59,656 nt of DNA, taken from positions 1-59,656 of the forward strand of contig CAIODZ010000029.1 in the NCBI GenBank assembly GCA_903857265.1, written 5' to 3'. This document shows, piece by piece, positions 9,443 to 18,502 of the stretch; the stretch's first letter is position 1; each line of letters starts with the position of its first letter. Both the position numbers and the translations under genes were made by a program. The DNA comes from an uncultured Phycisphaerales bacterium (lineage in GTDB: Bacteria > Planctomycetota > Phycisphaerae > Sedimentisphaerales > Anaerobacaceae). The notes under the pieces were generated by a model. The model searched no databases. It saw nothing but the letters and a program-made list of their open reading frames with translations, and was not told the DNA's origin.

Positions 9443-9719
9443 ACATCCACGCTTCAAGCCCAATAAATCGAGGTTGTCGTTGGTTTGACGCTACATCTTA
9501 TGCCTCCGTAGCTGGTCCCAACGTTGTACCACAACCCGATTCATAGGCCGTCGCTGGAGCAAAAACCCTTGCATACCGGCCACAATCGGCGCGAAACCTT
9601 CGCCGAACCGAGCAATTGTTCGGCTAATACGCACTGTAAGCAGACCCTGCAAAAATCATCGAATACACCTAACTACATTCCCCCGAGAACTCGGGGCAGC
9701 CGTAATTTTTCGCACACGA
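9415..9719 (-). ncRNA. Candidate structured RNA (or nusA leader) of unknown family
   Basis: A minus-strand unit of about 300 nt bounded by a promoter (9726-9754) and the terminator at 9415-9442. Stems I can draw by eye: CCCCGA/TCGGGG with a GTTC loop (9681-9696); GCCGAAC/GTTCGGC (9602-9624); a long interrupted arm CCGATT, GGCCG, GCAA with TTGC, CGGCC, AATCGG (9536-9589); and a second arm GTTGT, CGTTGG, GCTAC with GTAGC, CCAACG, ACAAC (9473-9535). It shows none of the signatures of tmRNA, RNase P, SRP or 6S RNA that I know. A GTG-started reading frame of 47 codons (9491-9634, minus) lies inside, so a small protein is the alternative. A frame on the plus strand looks like chance. I see nothing in 9755-9886 beyond T-rich sequence. 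Confidence 0.5.
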
Positions 9720-9725
9720 AAGCAT

Positions 9726-9754
9726 ATATTAATCGTCAAAGCGGGTAATAACAA
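9726..9754 (-). promoter_or_regulatory. Promoter of the structured unit upstream of nusA
   Basis: On the minus strand TTGTTA (9749-9754), a 17-base spacer and TAATAT (9726-9731); each box matches consensus at four of six positions. Predicted start near 9719. A TTGACG inside the spacer has no matching -10. Confidence 0.4.
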
Positions 9755-9886
9755 TCATTTTTTTTGCGATTTGGCGGATTTTTTGGCCTGGCTTATGGAG
9801 GTATTTAATGGTTATAGGGTGTTTTTTAATAGAAGGTTAAGGGATTAGGGCGTTTTTTTGGCTTTAGCGGATGTTTTTTACATCGG

Positions 9887-12800
9887 TTATGTTTTGGCGG
9901 GCTGGGGCGTTTGCTGGGCGATGGCGGTCATTTGCTTTGGGAGCGTGAAGAAGAAGGTTGAGCCGACGCCGACTTTGGAGGTGAGCCAGATTTTGCCGTC
10001 GTAAAGTTCGACGATTTTTTTGGTCAGAGTCAGGCCAATGCCTTCGCTTTCGACGTCGTCGCGGTTGTTGAGCATCTGGAAGAGCCGGAATATTCTCTCG
10101 AAATGCTGTGGCTCAATGCCGGGGCCGTTGTCGGCGACGCTGAACTTCCAGAAGTGTTTTTCGTCTTCGACGTCTATTATGATGTTCGTCTGCGGTTTAT
10201 CGGAAAATTTTACGGCGTTTGAAATCAGATTGCGGAATATCTGCCAGAGGTGTTCCTCTTCGCATACCAGGACGGGAAGGGTTTTGTTTATAGTTATTTT
10301 GATGTTTTCGGGCGGGTTAATTTTATCAATGACTGCCTTGAGCAATATATCCAAATCGACCTTGCGTTCTTTGAGTTTGTCTCTGGCGGTTGAGGAGTAT
10401 TGCAGAATGGCGTTGATAATGTTGTCCATTCGCCTGACTCTTTTGACGAGCAGGTCGATTTGCCTGTGTCCATTTTCGTCGAACTTATAATAATAATCGG
10501 TGTACAGCCATTGCGCCAGCGTGCCTATACCACGGAGGGGGGTTTTCAAGTCGTGCGCGGCCAGGTGGGCGAATTCATTTAGCTGTTTATTGGTTCGGCT
10601 TAACTGGGTGATGGTAGATTCAAGGTCGGCGTTGAGTTTTTCGATAGATTCCTCTGCCTTTTTGCGTTTGGTTATGTCACGTGAGACGGCCAACAAACGA
10701 TTAATGCTGCCATCAGCATCTTTGATGGGCGTAACGATAACCTCCCACGATTTTGGCGTGCCTTTAGCTGTTGCGAAATTCCCATAAAAGATTCCCGTGT
10801 CGCCTCGTTTGGCTTTTGAAAGAGCTTCGAGGCAACCCTCTCTTTCCTTACCCTTCCAAAAATCAATAAAAGAGCTATTCAAATAGCACGCCATATCGTC
10901 TATATCCAGCAGCTTCTGCCCACCTTCATTCATTGACAGTAAATGCCCTTGTAAATCTAAGATTTTGATACAGTCGCTACTGCTTTCGATTACACGTCTG
11001 GTAAATTCCTCGTTTTTCCGCAGATTTTCTTCGATCTGCGATGTGCGGATAACCATTGAGGTCGAATTCGCTATTCCTTCCAAGAGAGCATCCTTTTCCG
11101 GCGAGACAGGATGCTTGCTGAAGAGGGCCATCACACCCAGCGGCGTACCATCGGTATGCGTAAGTCGATAGCCGGCAAAGGACACCAAACCAAGCTCTTT
11201 GACCCATGCGTGATTGTGAACTTGCGGGTCGGTCGCCGCCTCGTTGGTGAGGAATTTGTCCCGTTCTCCTGCGGCAATCAGGCCAATCTTGTAACAGCCG
11301 AACGGCACCCTGCAATGGTCTTTTCCATCGAGGTGGGTGTATCGTCCGGAGCTTGCCATCAGGTGTAGGCACTTGTCTCTGCACCGGCAGACGTGAGGCC
11401 CTTCTTTGACCTCGGCGTGGGTACATCCGGCCTCGCAGCGGTCTCCGGGCTTAATGATCCAGATTCTGGCAAAGTCGGCATCAAGTATGCGCACCAGAGA
11501 ATCGGTGACAAACTTGAGCTTTTGTTCGATTGGAACCGGCGGCAGTAAAAGTTTTTGAAGTTCGCTGACAGCCAGAAGCCGGTCCTCCGCCCGCTTGCGG
11601 CCTGTGATGTCTCTGTCTGCTCCACGATATCCACAAAGATTCCTTTCGTCGTCTAGGATTGGTGTGGCGGTCGTCTCCAAAATGACGGTGTTGCCGTTCT
11701 TATGTATATTAGGATTAACGAAGCCGTTAAATCTTTCTTTCTTGTTAAAAGCTTCAAACGCGGCTTTTTTGAACTCTTCCTTCACTTCCGGGGCGAAGAA
11801 ATCATAAAAATACTTTTTCCCGACGATTTCTTCCGGCTTATATCCAAGCACCTTTTCTGCAACATGGCTTGAATAAGTATATAATCCTTCGGCGTTAACT
11901 TCCCAAATCCAGTCACCGGCGCTTTCGGTCACCTGTTTGAAGCGTTCCTCGCTTTTTCGCAGCGCATTTTCCGCTTTTTGGCGTTCAACAATTTCTTCCT
12001 GAAGGTATTTATTGGTGTGTTCAAGTTCTCCTGTTCGTTCTTTGACTGTGTCTTCAAGATTATCTTTGTGTTTGCGAAGCAGTATCTCGACTTCTTTTCG
12101 TTTTTCAATTTCTATAATAAGGGCGGTATGCGCCTCAAAGAGGTGTTTTTCTATTCCGGCGATGTGAGTGTAGAAAAATGAGACCAGCGCGGACGCTATC
12201 AGGAAACTCACAGTTGCGACGACCGCCAGGAGTATCTGGAGCGATGCCTGTTCTTTTGTGATATTTTTAATAACGAGGATGTCGCCGACTTCGTGTCCCG
12301 CGGTGTCCGAAAGTTTGACGAAGCCGGCGGAAAAAGTTGAGCCGTTCAGTTTGGCGGTTAGTATGCGGTTTCGATGTTTTTCGTGTGGGAGGGAAGCGAA
12401 TTGTATGAATTCAGGCGGGACATCAGACGTAGTGGAATCGGCAATGACACAGTTCGGCATCAGGTCCCAGTTGCTTGAGTGTCCCATTATTTTAAGCCCT
12501 TCCTGCCAGTCATCGCGGTTAAGGAGCGGTTTATCTATCAGAAAGGCCAGGTCAACGTTGATGACGCTTTTAAGCTGAGGCGCGATATGGTCAATTTCTT
12601 CGCCGAATTCCACGAATCCTGTGAGGGTGTTGTTTACAAACCAAGGTTGAACCACCCTGAGAGTAAAAGTTCCGTATTGTCCCAGTTCAATACCCCAGTA
12701 TGGTTTTACGGTGTCGGCTGCGGATTTGAGCGTGAAGCGGGTTATGCGGTCGCCGAATCGAGGCGGATTATGGACTCGTAGAAAGCAGGTCTGGTTGACG

Positions 12801-13174
12801 TCGATGAAGTACAGGTGTGTTATCCTGTAATCCTTGCGGAGCTTTTCAAATATAGGGGTGGTCAGGGTCAGCAGGGCGTTGCGATTTTTTGCGAGCCAGG
12901 CGTTTTGAATGTCCGGGTTATCCTTTACGAAATGTGTTGTTTCGCCGATGAGTTGGGCATCCGAGGCGAGAAACTGGTTAAAATAGCGAGAGACATTGTC
13001 GAGCCGGGCCTGGACGTCCTCGTTGATGTGTTTTTGCTGGAGACGATAGATAGCCAGGGTAAAAATTATGAGCAGCAGCAAAATTGAGGCAAACAGCGGT
13101 ATTAGGATGGGCAATTTGATTGCTTCCCCATCCTTTTTCAGCGAACCGGTTATTATTGGATTTGTGCTTTGCAT
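9887..13174 (-). CDS. Membrane sensor histidine kinase with PAS, Cys-rich GAF and PAS domains
   Basis: 1095 aa. Two membrane helices (about 21-44 and 314-336) flank a periplasmic Cache-like sensor domain. Inside follow a coiled coil (340-410), PAS (410-525), GAF (about 540-712), PAS (722-838), a DHp helix with phospho-acceptor His874 (AHDLKTPLRG) and an HATPase domain (NAVKF, DNGPGIE, GIGLTL). The GAF domain holds seven cysteines (580, 584, 596, 598, 602, 621, 627) around HVCRCRDKCLHL and HCRVPFGCYKIG, suggesting a metal, haem or redox centre, which is inference. Its ATG lies one base after the stop of the preceding PAS gene, so translation is coupled. No response regulator is encoded nearby. 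Confidence 0.9.
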   Translation of the reverse strand: MQSTNPIITGSLKKDGEAIKLPILIPLFASILLLLIIFTLAIYRLQQKHINEDVQARLDNVSRYFNQFLASDAQLIGETTHFVKDNPDIQNAWLAKNRNALLTLTTPIFEKLRKDYRITHLYFIDVNQTCFLRVHNPPRFGDRITRFTLKSAADTVKPYWGIELGQYGTFTLRVVQPWFVNNTLTGFVEFGEEIDHIAPQLKSVINVDLAFLIDKPLLNRDDWQEGLKIMGHSSNWDLMPNCVIADSTTSDVPPEFIQFASLPHEKHRNRILTAKLNGSTFSAGFVKLSDTAGHEVGDILVIKNITKEQASLQILLAVVATVSFLIASALVSFFYTHIAGIEKHLFEAHTALIIEIEKRKEVEILLRKHKDNLEDTVKERTGELEHTNKYLQEEIVERQKAENALRKSEERFKQVTESAGDWIWEVNAEGLYTYSSHVAEKVLGYKPEEIVGKKYFYDFFAPEVKEEFKKAAFEAFNKKERFNGFVNPNIHKNGNTVILETTATPILDDERNLCGYRGADRDITGRKRAEDRLLAVSELQKLLLPPVPIEQKLKFVTDSLVRILDADFARIWIIKPGDRCEAGCTHAEVKEGPHVCRCRDKCLHLMASSGRYTHLDGKDHCRVPFGCYKIGLIAAGERDKFLTNEAATDPQVHNHAWVKELGLVSFAGYRLTHTDGTPLGVMALFSKHPVSPEKDALLEGIANSTSMVIRTSQIEENLRKNEEFTRRVIESSSDCIKILDLQGHLLSMNEGGQKLLDIDDMACYLNSSFIDFWKGKEREGCLEALSKAKRGDTGIFYGNFATAKGTPKSWEVIVTPIKDADGSINRLLAVSRDITKRKKAEESIEKLNADLESTITQLSRTNKQLNEFAHLAAHDLKTPLRGIGTLAQWLYTDYYYKFDENGHRQIDLLVKRVRRMDNIINAILQYSSTARDKLKERKVDLDILLKAVIDKINPPENIKITINKTLPVLVCEEEHLWQIFRNLISNAVKFSDKPQTNIIIDVEDEKHFWKFSVADNGPGIEPQHFERIFRLFQMLNNRDDVESEGIGLTLTKKIVELYDGKIWLTSKVGVGSTFFFTLPKQMTAIAQQTPQPAKT

Positions 13175-13175
13175 A

Positions 13176-14561
13176 TTATATTTCGGTTGCCGACGTTGTT
13201 ATTGCCTCGGCATTAACTTCGTTATCGTCGGATTCTTTCAGCAGTTCTTTATGATGTTTTTCAGATGCCCTGTTCGCATCCTTTATTTCACGAATATACT
13301 CTATGACGCCTTTTAGCTTGCCTGTTGTTTTGTCAATTACAGGGAAACTGTAGAGGTCGAAACAGCCCGTTACTTTTCCGCGAGGGCCTATTTTGGGGAT
13401 TAATTCGTAATCGGCTTTACCAGTTTCGATGGTTCGGCAGACCGGACAGCTTCGGCAGCGTGTTTTGCGTCCCTGATAAGCTTCGTAACATTTCTTACCT
13501 ACAACGGGCATAGCATGCTCATACCACTTTTCCATAGTCGCATTTGTCCTGACAATGTTGAGGTCGGCATCGAGCACGCTGATACCGTCCTGGATGCTGG
13601 CAAATACTTCGGAAAGGAAGCATTCGCTTTCTTTTATGGATTCCTGCATTTGTACTTTTTCGGTGATGTCTGAAATAAATCCTTCGATAGCCAGCAGTTC
13701 GCCTTTGGGGGTGAATATGCCCTGTCCCTGTTCCAATACCCATTTTTGTTCACCGTCAGCGGTTTTGATTCTGTAGGTTAACTGGAACGATTTGTGTTCT
13801 TTCAGTGCGGCCTGAATAGTATCCCATACCTTTTCGCACTCATCCGGATGAATCAACTGGTTGTATGTTATTTTACTGTTGTTGATGAGTTCGGCGGGCT
13901 GATAGCCGGTGAGATTGACGCTTCCTTCACTGACAAATTCCATAGTCCAGTCACGGTCATTCCGGCAGCGATATGCCATTCCTGGGAGGTTGCTCATCAG
14001 CATTTGAAGCGTTCGCCGGCTCTCAAGCAGGCGGTCTTCGGCGAGTTTTCTTTCGGTTATATCGCGGACAATCACGATAAGCTGTTCATCGCCCAGCCAG
14101 ACCACTCGCGCTTCACGGAATTGTTCTGCCTGGTTCTGGACCGAATACTCCGCGATTTCGGCGGTTTTGTTTTTTACCGCTCTTCTGACAGCCCATTCGA
14201 GTCGGCGTGCGGCCAAGGGGCCAAAACACGCATAAATACTTTTTCCAACGAGTTCATTGGCTTTGATATGGCTGAAAGTTTTATTTGCTGGTATTTTGCA
14301 TTCAAAGATTTTTCCTTCGGCGTCTATCCTCAGGAACATGTCCGGTAAGGCCTGAAAGATAGACCGCATCTGGGAGTTGGCCTCTAGTAATTCCTGTGAG
14401 CTGATTTCGATGGAGCGTTCGAGCAGTAGCCGGTCGGCATCGAAATTGAAATATGCTTCGTTAATGGCACCGAGTATTTCCTGAAAATCTTTAGGAATGT
14501 TATCGGCGGAGCCGAAGGTTTTTTTAATCTGACGTCTAAGTAAGCTGTGTATTTTATCCAT
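13176..14561 (-). CDS. Triple-PAS signalling protein without kinase domain
   Basis: 461 aa, soluble. A helical N-terminal segment (1-62) leads into three PAS domains (about 63-172, 184-303 and 312-435), each closing with the usual DIT-E-K or REIKD motif. The third has a cysteine cluster, C358 and then CRSCPVC (369-375), seen in PAS domains thought to bind metal or sense redox state. No DHp, HATPase, GGDEF or HD domain follows, so it probably passes its signal by binding the kinases on either side. It is two bases downstream of the FIST gene and one base upstream of the large kinase. Confidence 0.82.
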   Translation of the reverse strand: MDKIHSLLRRQIKKTFGSADNIPKDFQEILGAINEAYFNFDADRLLLERSIEISSQELLEANSQMRSIFQALPDMFLRIDAEGKIFECKIPANKTFSHIKANELVGKSIYACFGPLAARRLEWAVRRAVKNKTAEIAEYSVQNQAEQFREARVVWLGDEQLIVIVRDITERKLAEDRLLESRRTLQMLMSNLPGMAYRCRNDRDWTMEFVSEGSVNLTGYQPAELINNSKITYNQLIHPDECEKVWDTIQAALKEHKSFQLTYRIKTADGEQKWVLEQGQGIFTPKGELLAIEGFISDITEKVQMQESIKESECFLSEVFASIQDGISVLDADLNIVRTNATMEKWYEHAMPVVGKKCYEAYQGRKTRCRSCPVCRTIETGKADYELIPKIGPRGKVTGCFDLYSFPVIDKTTGKLKGVIEYIREIKDANRASEKHHKELLKESDDNEVNAEAITTSATEI

Positions 14562-14563
14562 TG

Positions 14564-15703
14564 TTAGGCCTCGGAAAACGCGGTTATTGTTATTGTCTGG
14601 TTATGAAGGGCGCATTTTTTGCTGCCCACGACCGGCGCTATTTCTCCGTATGAGTAGAAGCCGGTGAGGATGGTGTCATTGCCGAAGATTTCGCGGACCG
14701 CTTCAATTTCCTCTTCAACCCGTTGTTTAAGAATCCACTTTCTTCCACAGCAACTAATGATAATTGCCAGCTCGACTTTAGGGCAGTCAATTGTTTCCTG
14801 GCAGTTTTTCGCGGCCTTGGCGGCAGCATCTATCATTCGTTCAAAATTTACCTTCATCAGTCGTGCGTGGCAGCCCTCGGGGACGTCGCCTGCAAATGTC
14901 AAACTTTGTTCTTTGTCATTGGTGGCGCAAATAGTGCGGACCAAACTGGTAGTTGCCTCATTATCCCGAATGCCCAGAGGGAAAAGCAAACCGGTGGCGG
15001 GCAGGCCTTTCGCGTGTTCGCCGAGGTACTGCTTGTAGATTTCCAGGGCGTTTTTTCCGTCAAGCTCATAGAGGACGTTGCCTTTTGAGCGAGTGATAAT
15101 TCTTTCCGGGCCGAAAGGATCCCATCCGCCGGCGGAGCCATAGCCAATTTTCAGTTTTTTGCCATGGAATGCTATTGCTGATATGACGTTATTTTTAGGT
15201 ATGCCATCGGAGAAAGTTAATGTTTCCTGAAACTTCGTGCCGTTTCCTGCCAGCCCGCCGGTTACAATCACGTTCTCAGGGAGATTTTTTTCAAGTCCTT
15301 TGACAAGTTCGCTTCCGTTAACGTTAACGCCTTTTGAAAGGACAAAGAGGTGGCTCAGGTTGGCCGGATTCACAATCGCTGCGAGGCGCTCGCCAGCAAG
15401 GAAACTGTCCTCAATGGAATCGACTTCCACTTCATGAGTTTTGATGGTGGTTTTTTCAAAATGTACCGCCACGGTCGTCAGGGAATCGTCATATACTGTT
15501 GTTCCGCAAATTTCTCCTGCCGTGGAGCAGCCGACAAAATGTGCGTTTGGATAAACACCGGCAAGCTCTTTAAAAAAGGGCGTCTGTTTAAGCAGGTCGG
15601 TCGAACCAAAGACCAGAACCAGTTGCGCGGATTTTCCCAGTGTTCCTGGGGCTGACGGCTGCCAGCCGGTTTTTTGCGTCCATATATTTTGTTCGAGTTT
15701 CAT
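14564..15703 (-). CDS. FIST sensory domain protein
   Basis: 379 aa with FIST_N (about 25-220; LVLVFGSTDLL, GCSTAGEI, VTGGLAGNG) and FIST_C (about 230-370; ending with FYSYGEIAPVVG and LHNQTITITAF). FIST proteins are proposed intracellular small-ligand sensors, perhaps for amino acids, and commonly sit beside kinases, chemoreceptors or cyclic-di-GMP enzymes. This one lies between a cytoplasmic kinase and a PAS protein on one transcript, which suggests it feeds ligand information to them. The family assignment is firm; the ligand is unknown. Confidence 0.9.
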   Translation of the reverse strand: MKLEQNIWTQKTGWQPSAPGTLGKSAQLVLVFGSTDLLKQTPFFKELAGVYPNAHFVGCSTAGEICGTTVYDDSLTTVAVHFEKTTIKTHEVEVDSIEDSFLAGERLAAIVNPANLSHLFVLSKGVNVNGSELVKGLEKNLPENVIVTGGLAGNGTKFQETLTFSDGIPKNNVISAIAFHGKKLKIGYGSAGGWDPFGPERIITRSKGNVLYELDGKNALEIYKQYLGEHAKGLPATGLLFPLGIRDNEATTSLVRTICATNDKEQSLTFAGDVPEGCHARLMKVNFERMIDAAAKAAKNCQETIDCPKVELAIIISCCGRKWILKQRVEEEIEAVREIFGNDTILTGFYSYGEIAPVVGSKKCALHNQTITITAFSEA

Positions 15704-15718
15704 ATAGTTGTTCCCTTT

Positions 15719-16483
15719 TTAATCAGTTTTTTTCTGGCTGTCTGTTTTTGGCAGCGTGAAAAAGAACGTTGACCCCTGACCGACGGCGGAGGTGAGCCAT
15801 ATTTTACCGCCGTATAATTCGACTATTTTTTTTGCGAGCGTCAGACCGACGCCTGTGCTTTCGAACTGGTCTTTGGCCTGAAGGGTCTGGAAGAGCCGGA
15901 AGATTTTTTCGAAGTGCTGTTCGGGGATGCCCGGCCCGTTGTCGGCGACGCTGAATTTCCAGAAGCCGTTTTCCTCGGCGCAGGCAACTTTGATGAAACC
16001 TTCTGGTTTATCCATAAATCTTACGGCGTTGCTGAGCAGATGCTGAAAGACCTGCTGTATGCGGGTTGGTTCGGAGGTGATAATGGGTAACTGACCTTCG
16101 ACGGTGATATGTATGTTGGCCGGTGTGCCGAGCAGCTTGATGATTTCCTGCAAAAGCTGATTGAGGTCGATTAAAGCCGGGTCTTCTGTGATACGGCCTA
16201 TTCTTGAGTATTGCAGAACGCCGTCGAGGAGGTTTTGCATCCTGTTTACGCGGGTGGTAAGCATCCTGAGCTGTTCTTTGCCGTCGTCGTCAAATTTATC
16301 AGCGTAATCCGTGGCAATCCAGTCGGACAGCGCATTTATGGCACGCAACGGCGCCTTCAGGTCGTGTGAAATGATGTACACGAAGTCCTGGAATTCCTTG
16401 TTTATGCTTTCAATCTGTTTGAGCAGTTTTTCACGTTCGTCAGCACTCATGACGCCCGGTTTTTCTGTCAATAAAGTGCTCAT
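15719..16483 (-). CDS. Small cytoplasmic histidine kinase (HisKA-HATPase)
   Basis: 254 aa without membrane helix or sensor domain: a short helix (13-33), DHp with His40 (ISHDLKAPLRAIN), and HATPase with NAVRF, DNGPGIPEQHFEKIFRLF and GVGLTLAKKIVELYGGKIW. The catalytic half is very like that of the large kinase three genes downstream (shared GSTFFFTLPK ending), so one probably arose from the other by duplication. It is the first gene of the four-gene operon and has GGGGAT upstream of its ATG. Lacking its own sensor, it presumably takes input from the FIST or PAS protein, which is inference. Confidence 0.9.
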   Translation of the reverse strand: MSTLLTEKPGVMSADEREKLLKQIESINKEFQDFVYIISHDLKAPLRAINALSDWIATDYADKFDDDGKEQLRMLTTRVNRMQNLLDGVLQYSRIGRITEDPALIDLNQLLQEIIKLLGTPANIHITVEGQLPIITSEPTRIQQVFQHLLSNAVRFMDKPEGFIKVACAEENGFWKFSVADNGPGIPEQHFEKIFRLFQTLQAKDQFESTGVGLTLAKKIVELYGGKIWLTSAVGQGSTFFFTLPKTDSQKKTD

Positions 16484-16679
16484 ACATTATCCCCAGTTAA
16501 TAGAAAACACCCCAACCATTGAAACCTGAATTATGCTCTTTATATCGTTGTTAAACTGCGACAGATTGAGCATTTAGACGGCTTTTTCGGGCATAGCGAG
16601 GCGTTCTTGCCCCAGAATGGGTGAATTGCGGACTTTATTACGAGCGGTTTTGCTATGGTCCGATAATGCGACCGGATAT

Positions 16680-17375
16680 TCAGTCGGGTTTTATTTTAGA
16701 AGCAGGGCGAGGGGCGTCTGGAAGAGGAAGCAAAAGGGCGGTTATTTTCTTTTTTTCGAGCTTTATTTTGCAGATGCGCAGGGATTTGTCACCGACTTTA
16801 AAGACCGGGTCGAACGGCTCATCGTTGAGCAGTGACCTGCATACTTGTGCGACGATATTATTCGGCTCTGTGCCTGTGAACGCAAGCCAGTCAGTAAAGG
16901 CCTTGTTGCCCATTGATTTTGCGAGCGTTGTAATGCCTGCTGTGCCGAGAGATACGCTGTCAACGTGGGCATTTAACTGGCTGAATGAATTTATAGCGGG
17001 AGTTATACGGACGGTCAGAATGGGATTGGCAAAACGCGTTTTGGCTGTTGCCATAAGTATTATTTGGCTTTGTGTCAAAATTGCCTGCGGGTCAGTGAAG
17101 GTGATGCTATTGAATTTTACCGGCTGGCGCCAGCGTGCGATTATATCATTAAGGCCTTCCTCTGTGATTACGACCTCGAAGGGGTCATCAAGCTGAGAAT
17201 TGTTGTAAACTGTCGGCATCAAATAGTTGCTCAGATAGACGCTGATTTGGCTCTGGTCGGCTATTCGAAGCGGGGCATAATTTTTTGGTCTGTGCGTTAC
17301 CAGGACAAACGCCAATAACACCAGCACAAGAGGGAGTGCAAGCCATAAATATGCTTTGAATTTTCTGTTCTTCAT
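16680..17375 (-). CDS. Membrane-anchored protein of unknown function
   Basis: About 231 aa from the ATG at 17375. A single N-terminal helix (roughly residues 9-28: WLALPLVLVLLAFVLV) anchors an extracytoplasmic domain with alternating beta strands, including ILTVRITPAINSF and FKVGDKSLRICKIKLEKKKI; the pattern recalls lipid-binding tubular or LolA-like folds but I cannot name a family. A longer frame starting at 17429 is possible, but it would overlap the pyrF promoter at 17416-17444. It diverges from pyrF. A plus-strand frame over the same bases looks like a shadow. Confidence 0.6.
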   Translation of the reverse strand: MKNRKFKAYLWLALPLVLVLLAFVLVTHRPKNYAPLRIADQSQISVYLSNYLMPTVYNNSQLDDPFEVVITEEGLNDIIARWRQPVKFNSITFTDPQAILTQSQIILMATAKTRFANPILTVRITPAINSFSQLNAHVDSVSLGTAGITTLAKSMGNKAFTDWLAFTGTEPNNIVAQVCRSLLNDEPFDPVFKVGDKSLRICKIKLEKKKITALLLPLPDAPRPASKIKPD

Positions 17376-17415
17376 TTTCTCTGAATCTTTTTTTGTCTTA
17401 ATTGCCACTGAAAGC

Positions 17416-17444
17416 TTGTTAGAAAACAATCGAGCGGTTATAGT
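17416..17444 (+). promoter_or_regulatory. Promoter for pyrF
   Basis: TTGTTA, a 17-base spacer and TATAGT (five of six in the -10) in the gap between the divergent genes; start near 17451, 58 bases before the pyrF ATG. Confidence 0.5.
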
Positions 17445-17508
17445 AAGGCAAAATACGAGCAGCTTAAAGCGAAAAACGAAAATCGAATAAGAAAGGATTT
17501 ATAATAGT

Positions 17509-18459
17509 ATGGCTAATCATTTTGGCGACCGGCTGGTTGAAGCGATAAAGAGCAAGCGAACATCATTGATTGTGGGTTTGGACCCGGTTTACAGCCGGCT
17601 TCCCGCGGCGATAACGAACAGAAGCGATATGAATGACGAGTTCGACGTGGACTCGGCGGTCGATGCGATATTCGATTATTGCACACAGGTGCTGAGGATT
17701 GTCGCGCCGATGGTGCCGGCGGTAAAGATCAACATAGCGTTTTTTGAAAAATATCTCTGGCAGGGAGTCGAAAGCTATTATTCACTTATTTCCGAGGCAA
17801 ACGAGCTTGGCGTTGAGGTAATCGGAGATGTCAAGCGAGGCGATATAGGCCACACGGCAGAGGCATACGCGACGGCGCATCTGGAAAATCCAGAAATGGC
17901 GGGTCTTGAGGACACGCTTGCCCCCGATGCGATAACGGTCAACGGTTTCGCGGGCGCAGAGGCAATCGAACCATTCGCGGATGTCGCCACCAAGCAGGGT
18001 AAGGGCGTGTTTGTATGGGTTCGCGCGAGTAACCCCGGCGCGGCTGTGATACAGGATTTCGCTTCCGGCGACGGGCAGAAGATGTATGAGAAACTTGCGG
18101 CTGTCGTGGGCGAAATAGCAAATAAACCCGGCAGAATAGGCAAGGCCGGCTACAGCAATATCGGTATGGTTATTGGTGGGACAAGCCCGGAAGAGACGAC
18201 GGCTCTGCGGAAAAAATATGACAATATGTGGTTCCTCGTTCCCGGCTACGGCTCACAAGGGGCATCGGCTAAAGATTGTGTCCGGTTTTGCAAGCACGAT
18301 GGCAACGGCGCACTGATTAACGCGTCTCGCTCGATTATCTACGCTTACGAGAATCCTAAATACAAGGAGCAGTTCGGTGACAACTGGAAGAAGTGTATCG
18401 AGCAGGCCGTAATCGACGCCAAGCTGGACCTCGCAAAGGCCGTTCAGGACGCGCTGTAG
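17509..18459 (+). CDS. pyrF: Orotidine 5'-phosphate decarboxylase (type 2)
   Basis: Last step of UMP synthesis. At 316 aa it belongs to the longer second subfamily. The catalytic Asp-x-Lys-x-x-Asp motif is present as DVKRGDIGHTA (Asp107, Lys109, Asp112), the substrate strand as IVGLDP (21-26), and the phosphate loop as FLVPGYGSQGA near 240-250. ATG start with AAAGGA about eleven bases upstream. murD follows after 43 bases; the two may share a transcript. Confidence 0.96.
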   Translation: MANHFGDRLVEAIKSKRTSLIVGLDPVYSRLPAAITNRSDMNDEFDVDSAVDAIFDYCTQVLRIVAPMVPAVKINIAFFEKYLWQGVESYYSLISEANELGVEVIGDVKRGDIGHTAEAYATAHLENPEMAGLEDTLAPDAITVNGFAGAEAIEPFADVATKQGKGVFVWVRASNPGAAVIQDFASGDGQKMYEKLAAVVGEIANKPGRIGKAGYSNIGMVIGGTSPEETTALRKKYDNMWFLVPGYGSQGASAKDCVRFCKHDGNGALINASRSIIYAYENPKYKEQFGDNWKKCIEQAVIDAKLDLAKAVQDAL

Positions 18460-18502
18460 CTGAGCGTTATACTCGCAAAAAATCGTATTGGCTCATAGAG
18501 AT

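Noticed and set aside
9524-9748. Plus-strand frame of 74 codons upstream of nusA
   Set aside because: Runs through the stems and promoter of the minus-strand unit and has a composition unlike a protein (many His, Asn, Ser).
16621-17196. Plus-strand frame of 191 codons
   Set aside because: Opposite to the anchored protein gene at 16680-17375, which has a clear membrane helix; this frame has no start site.
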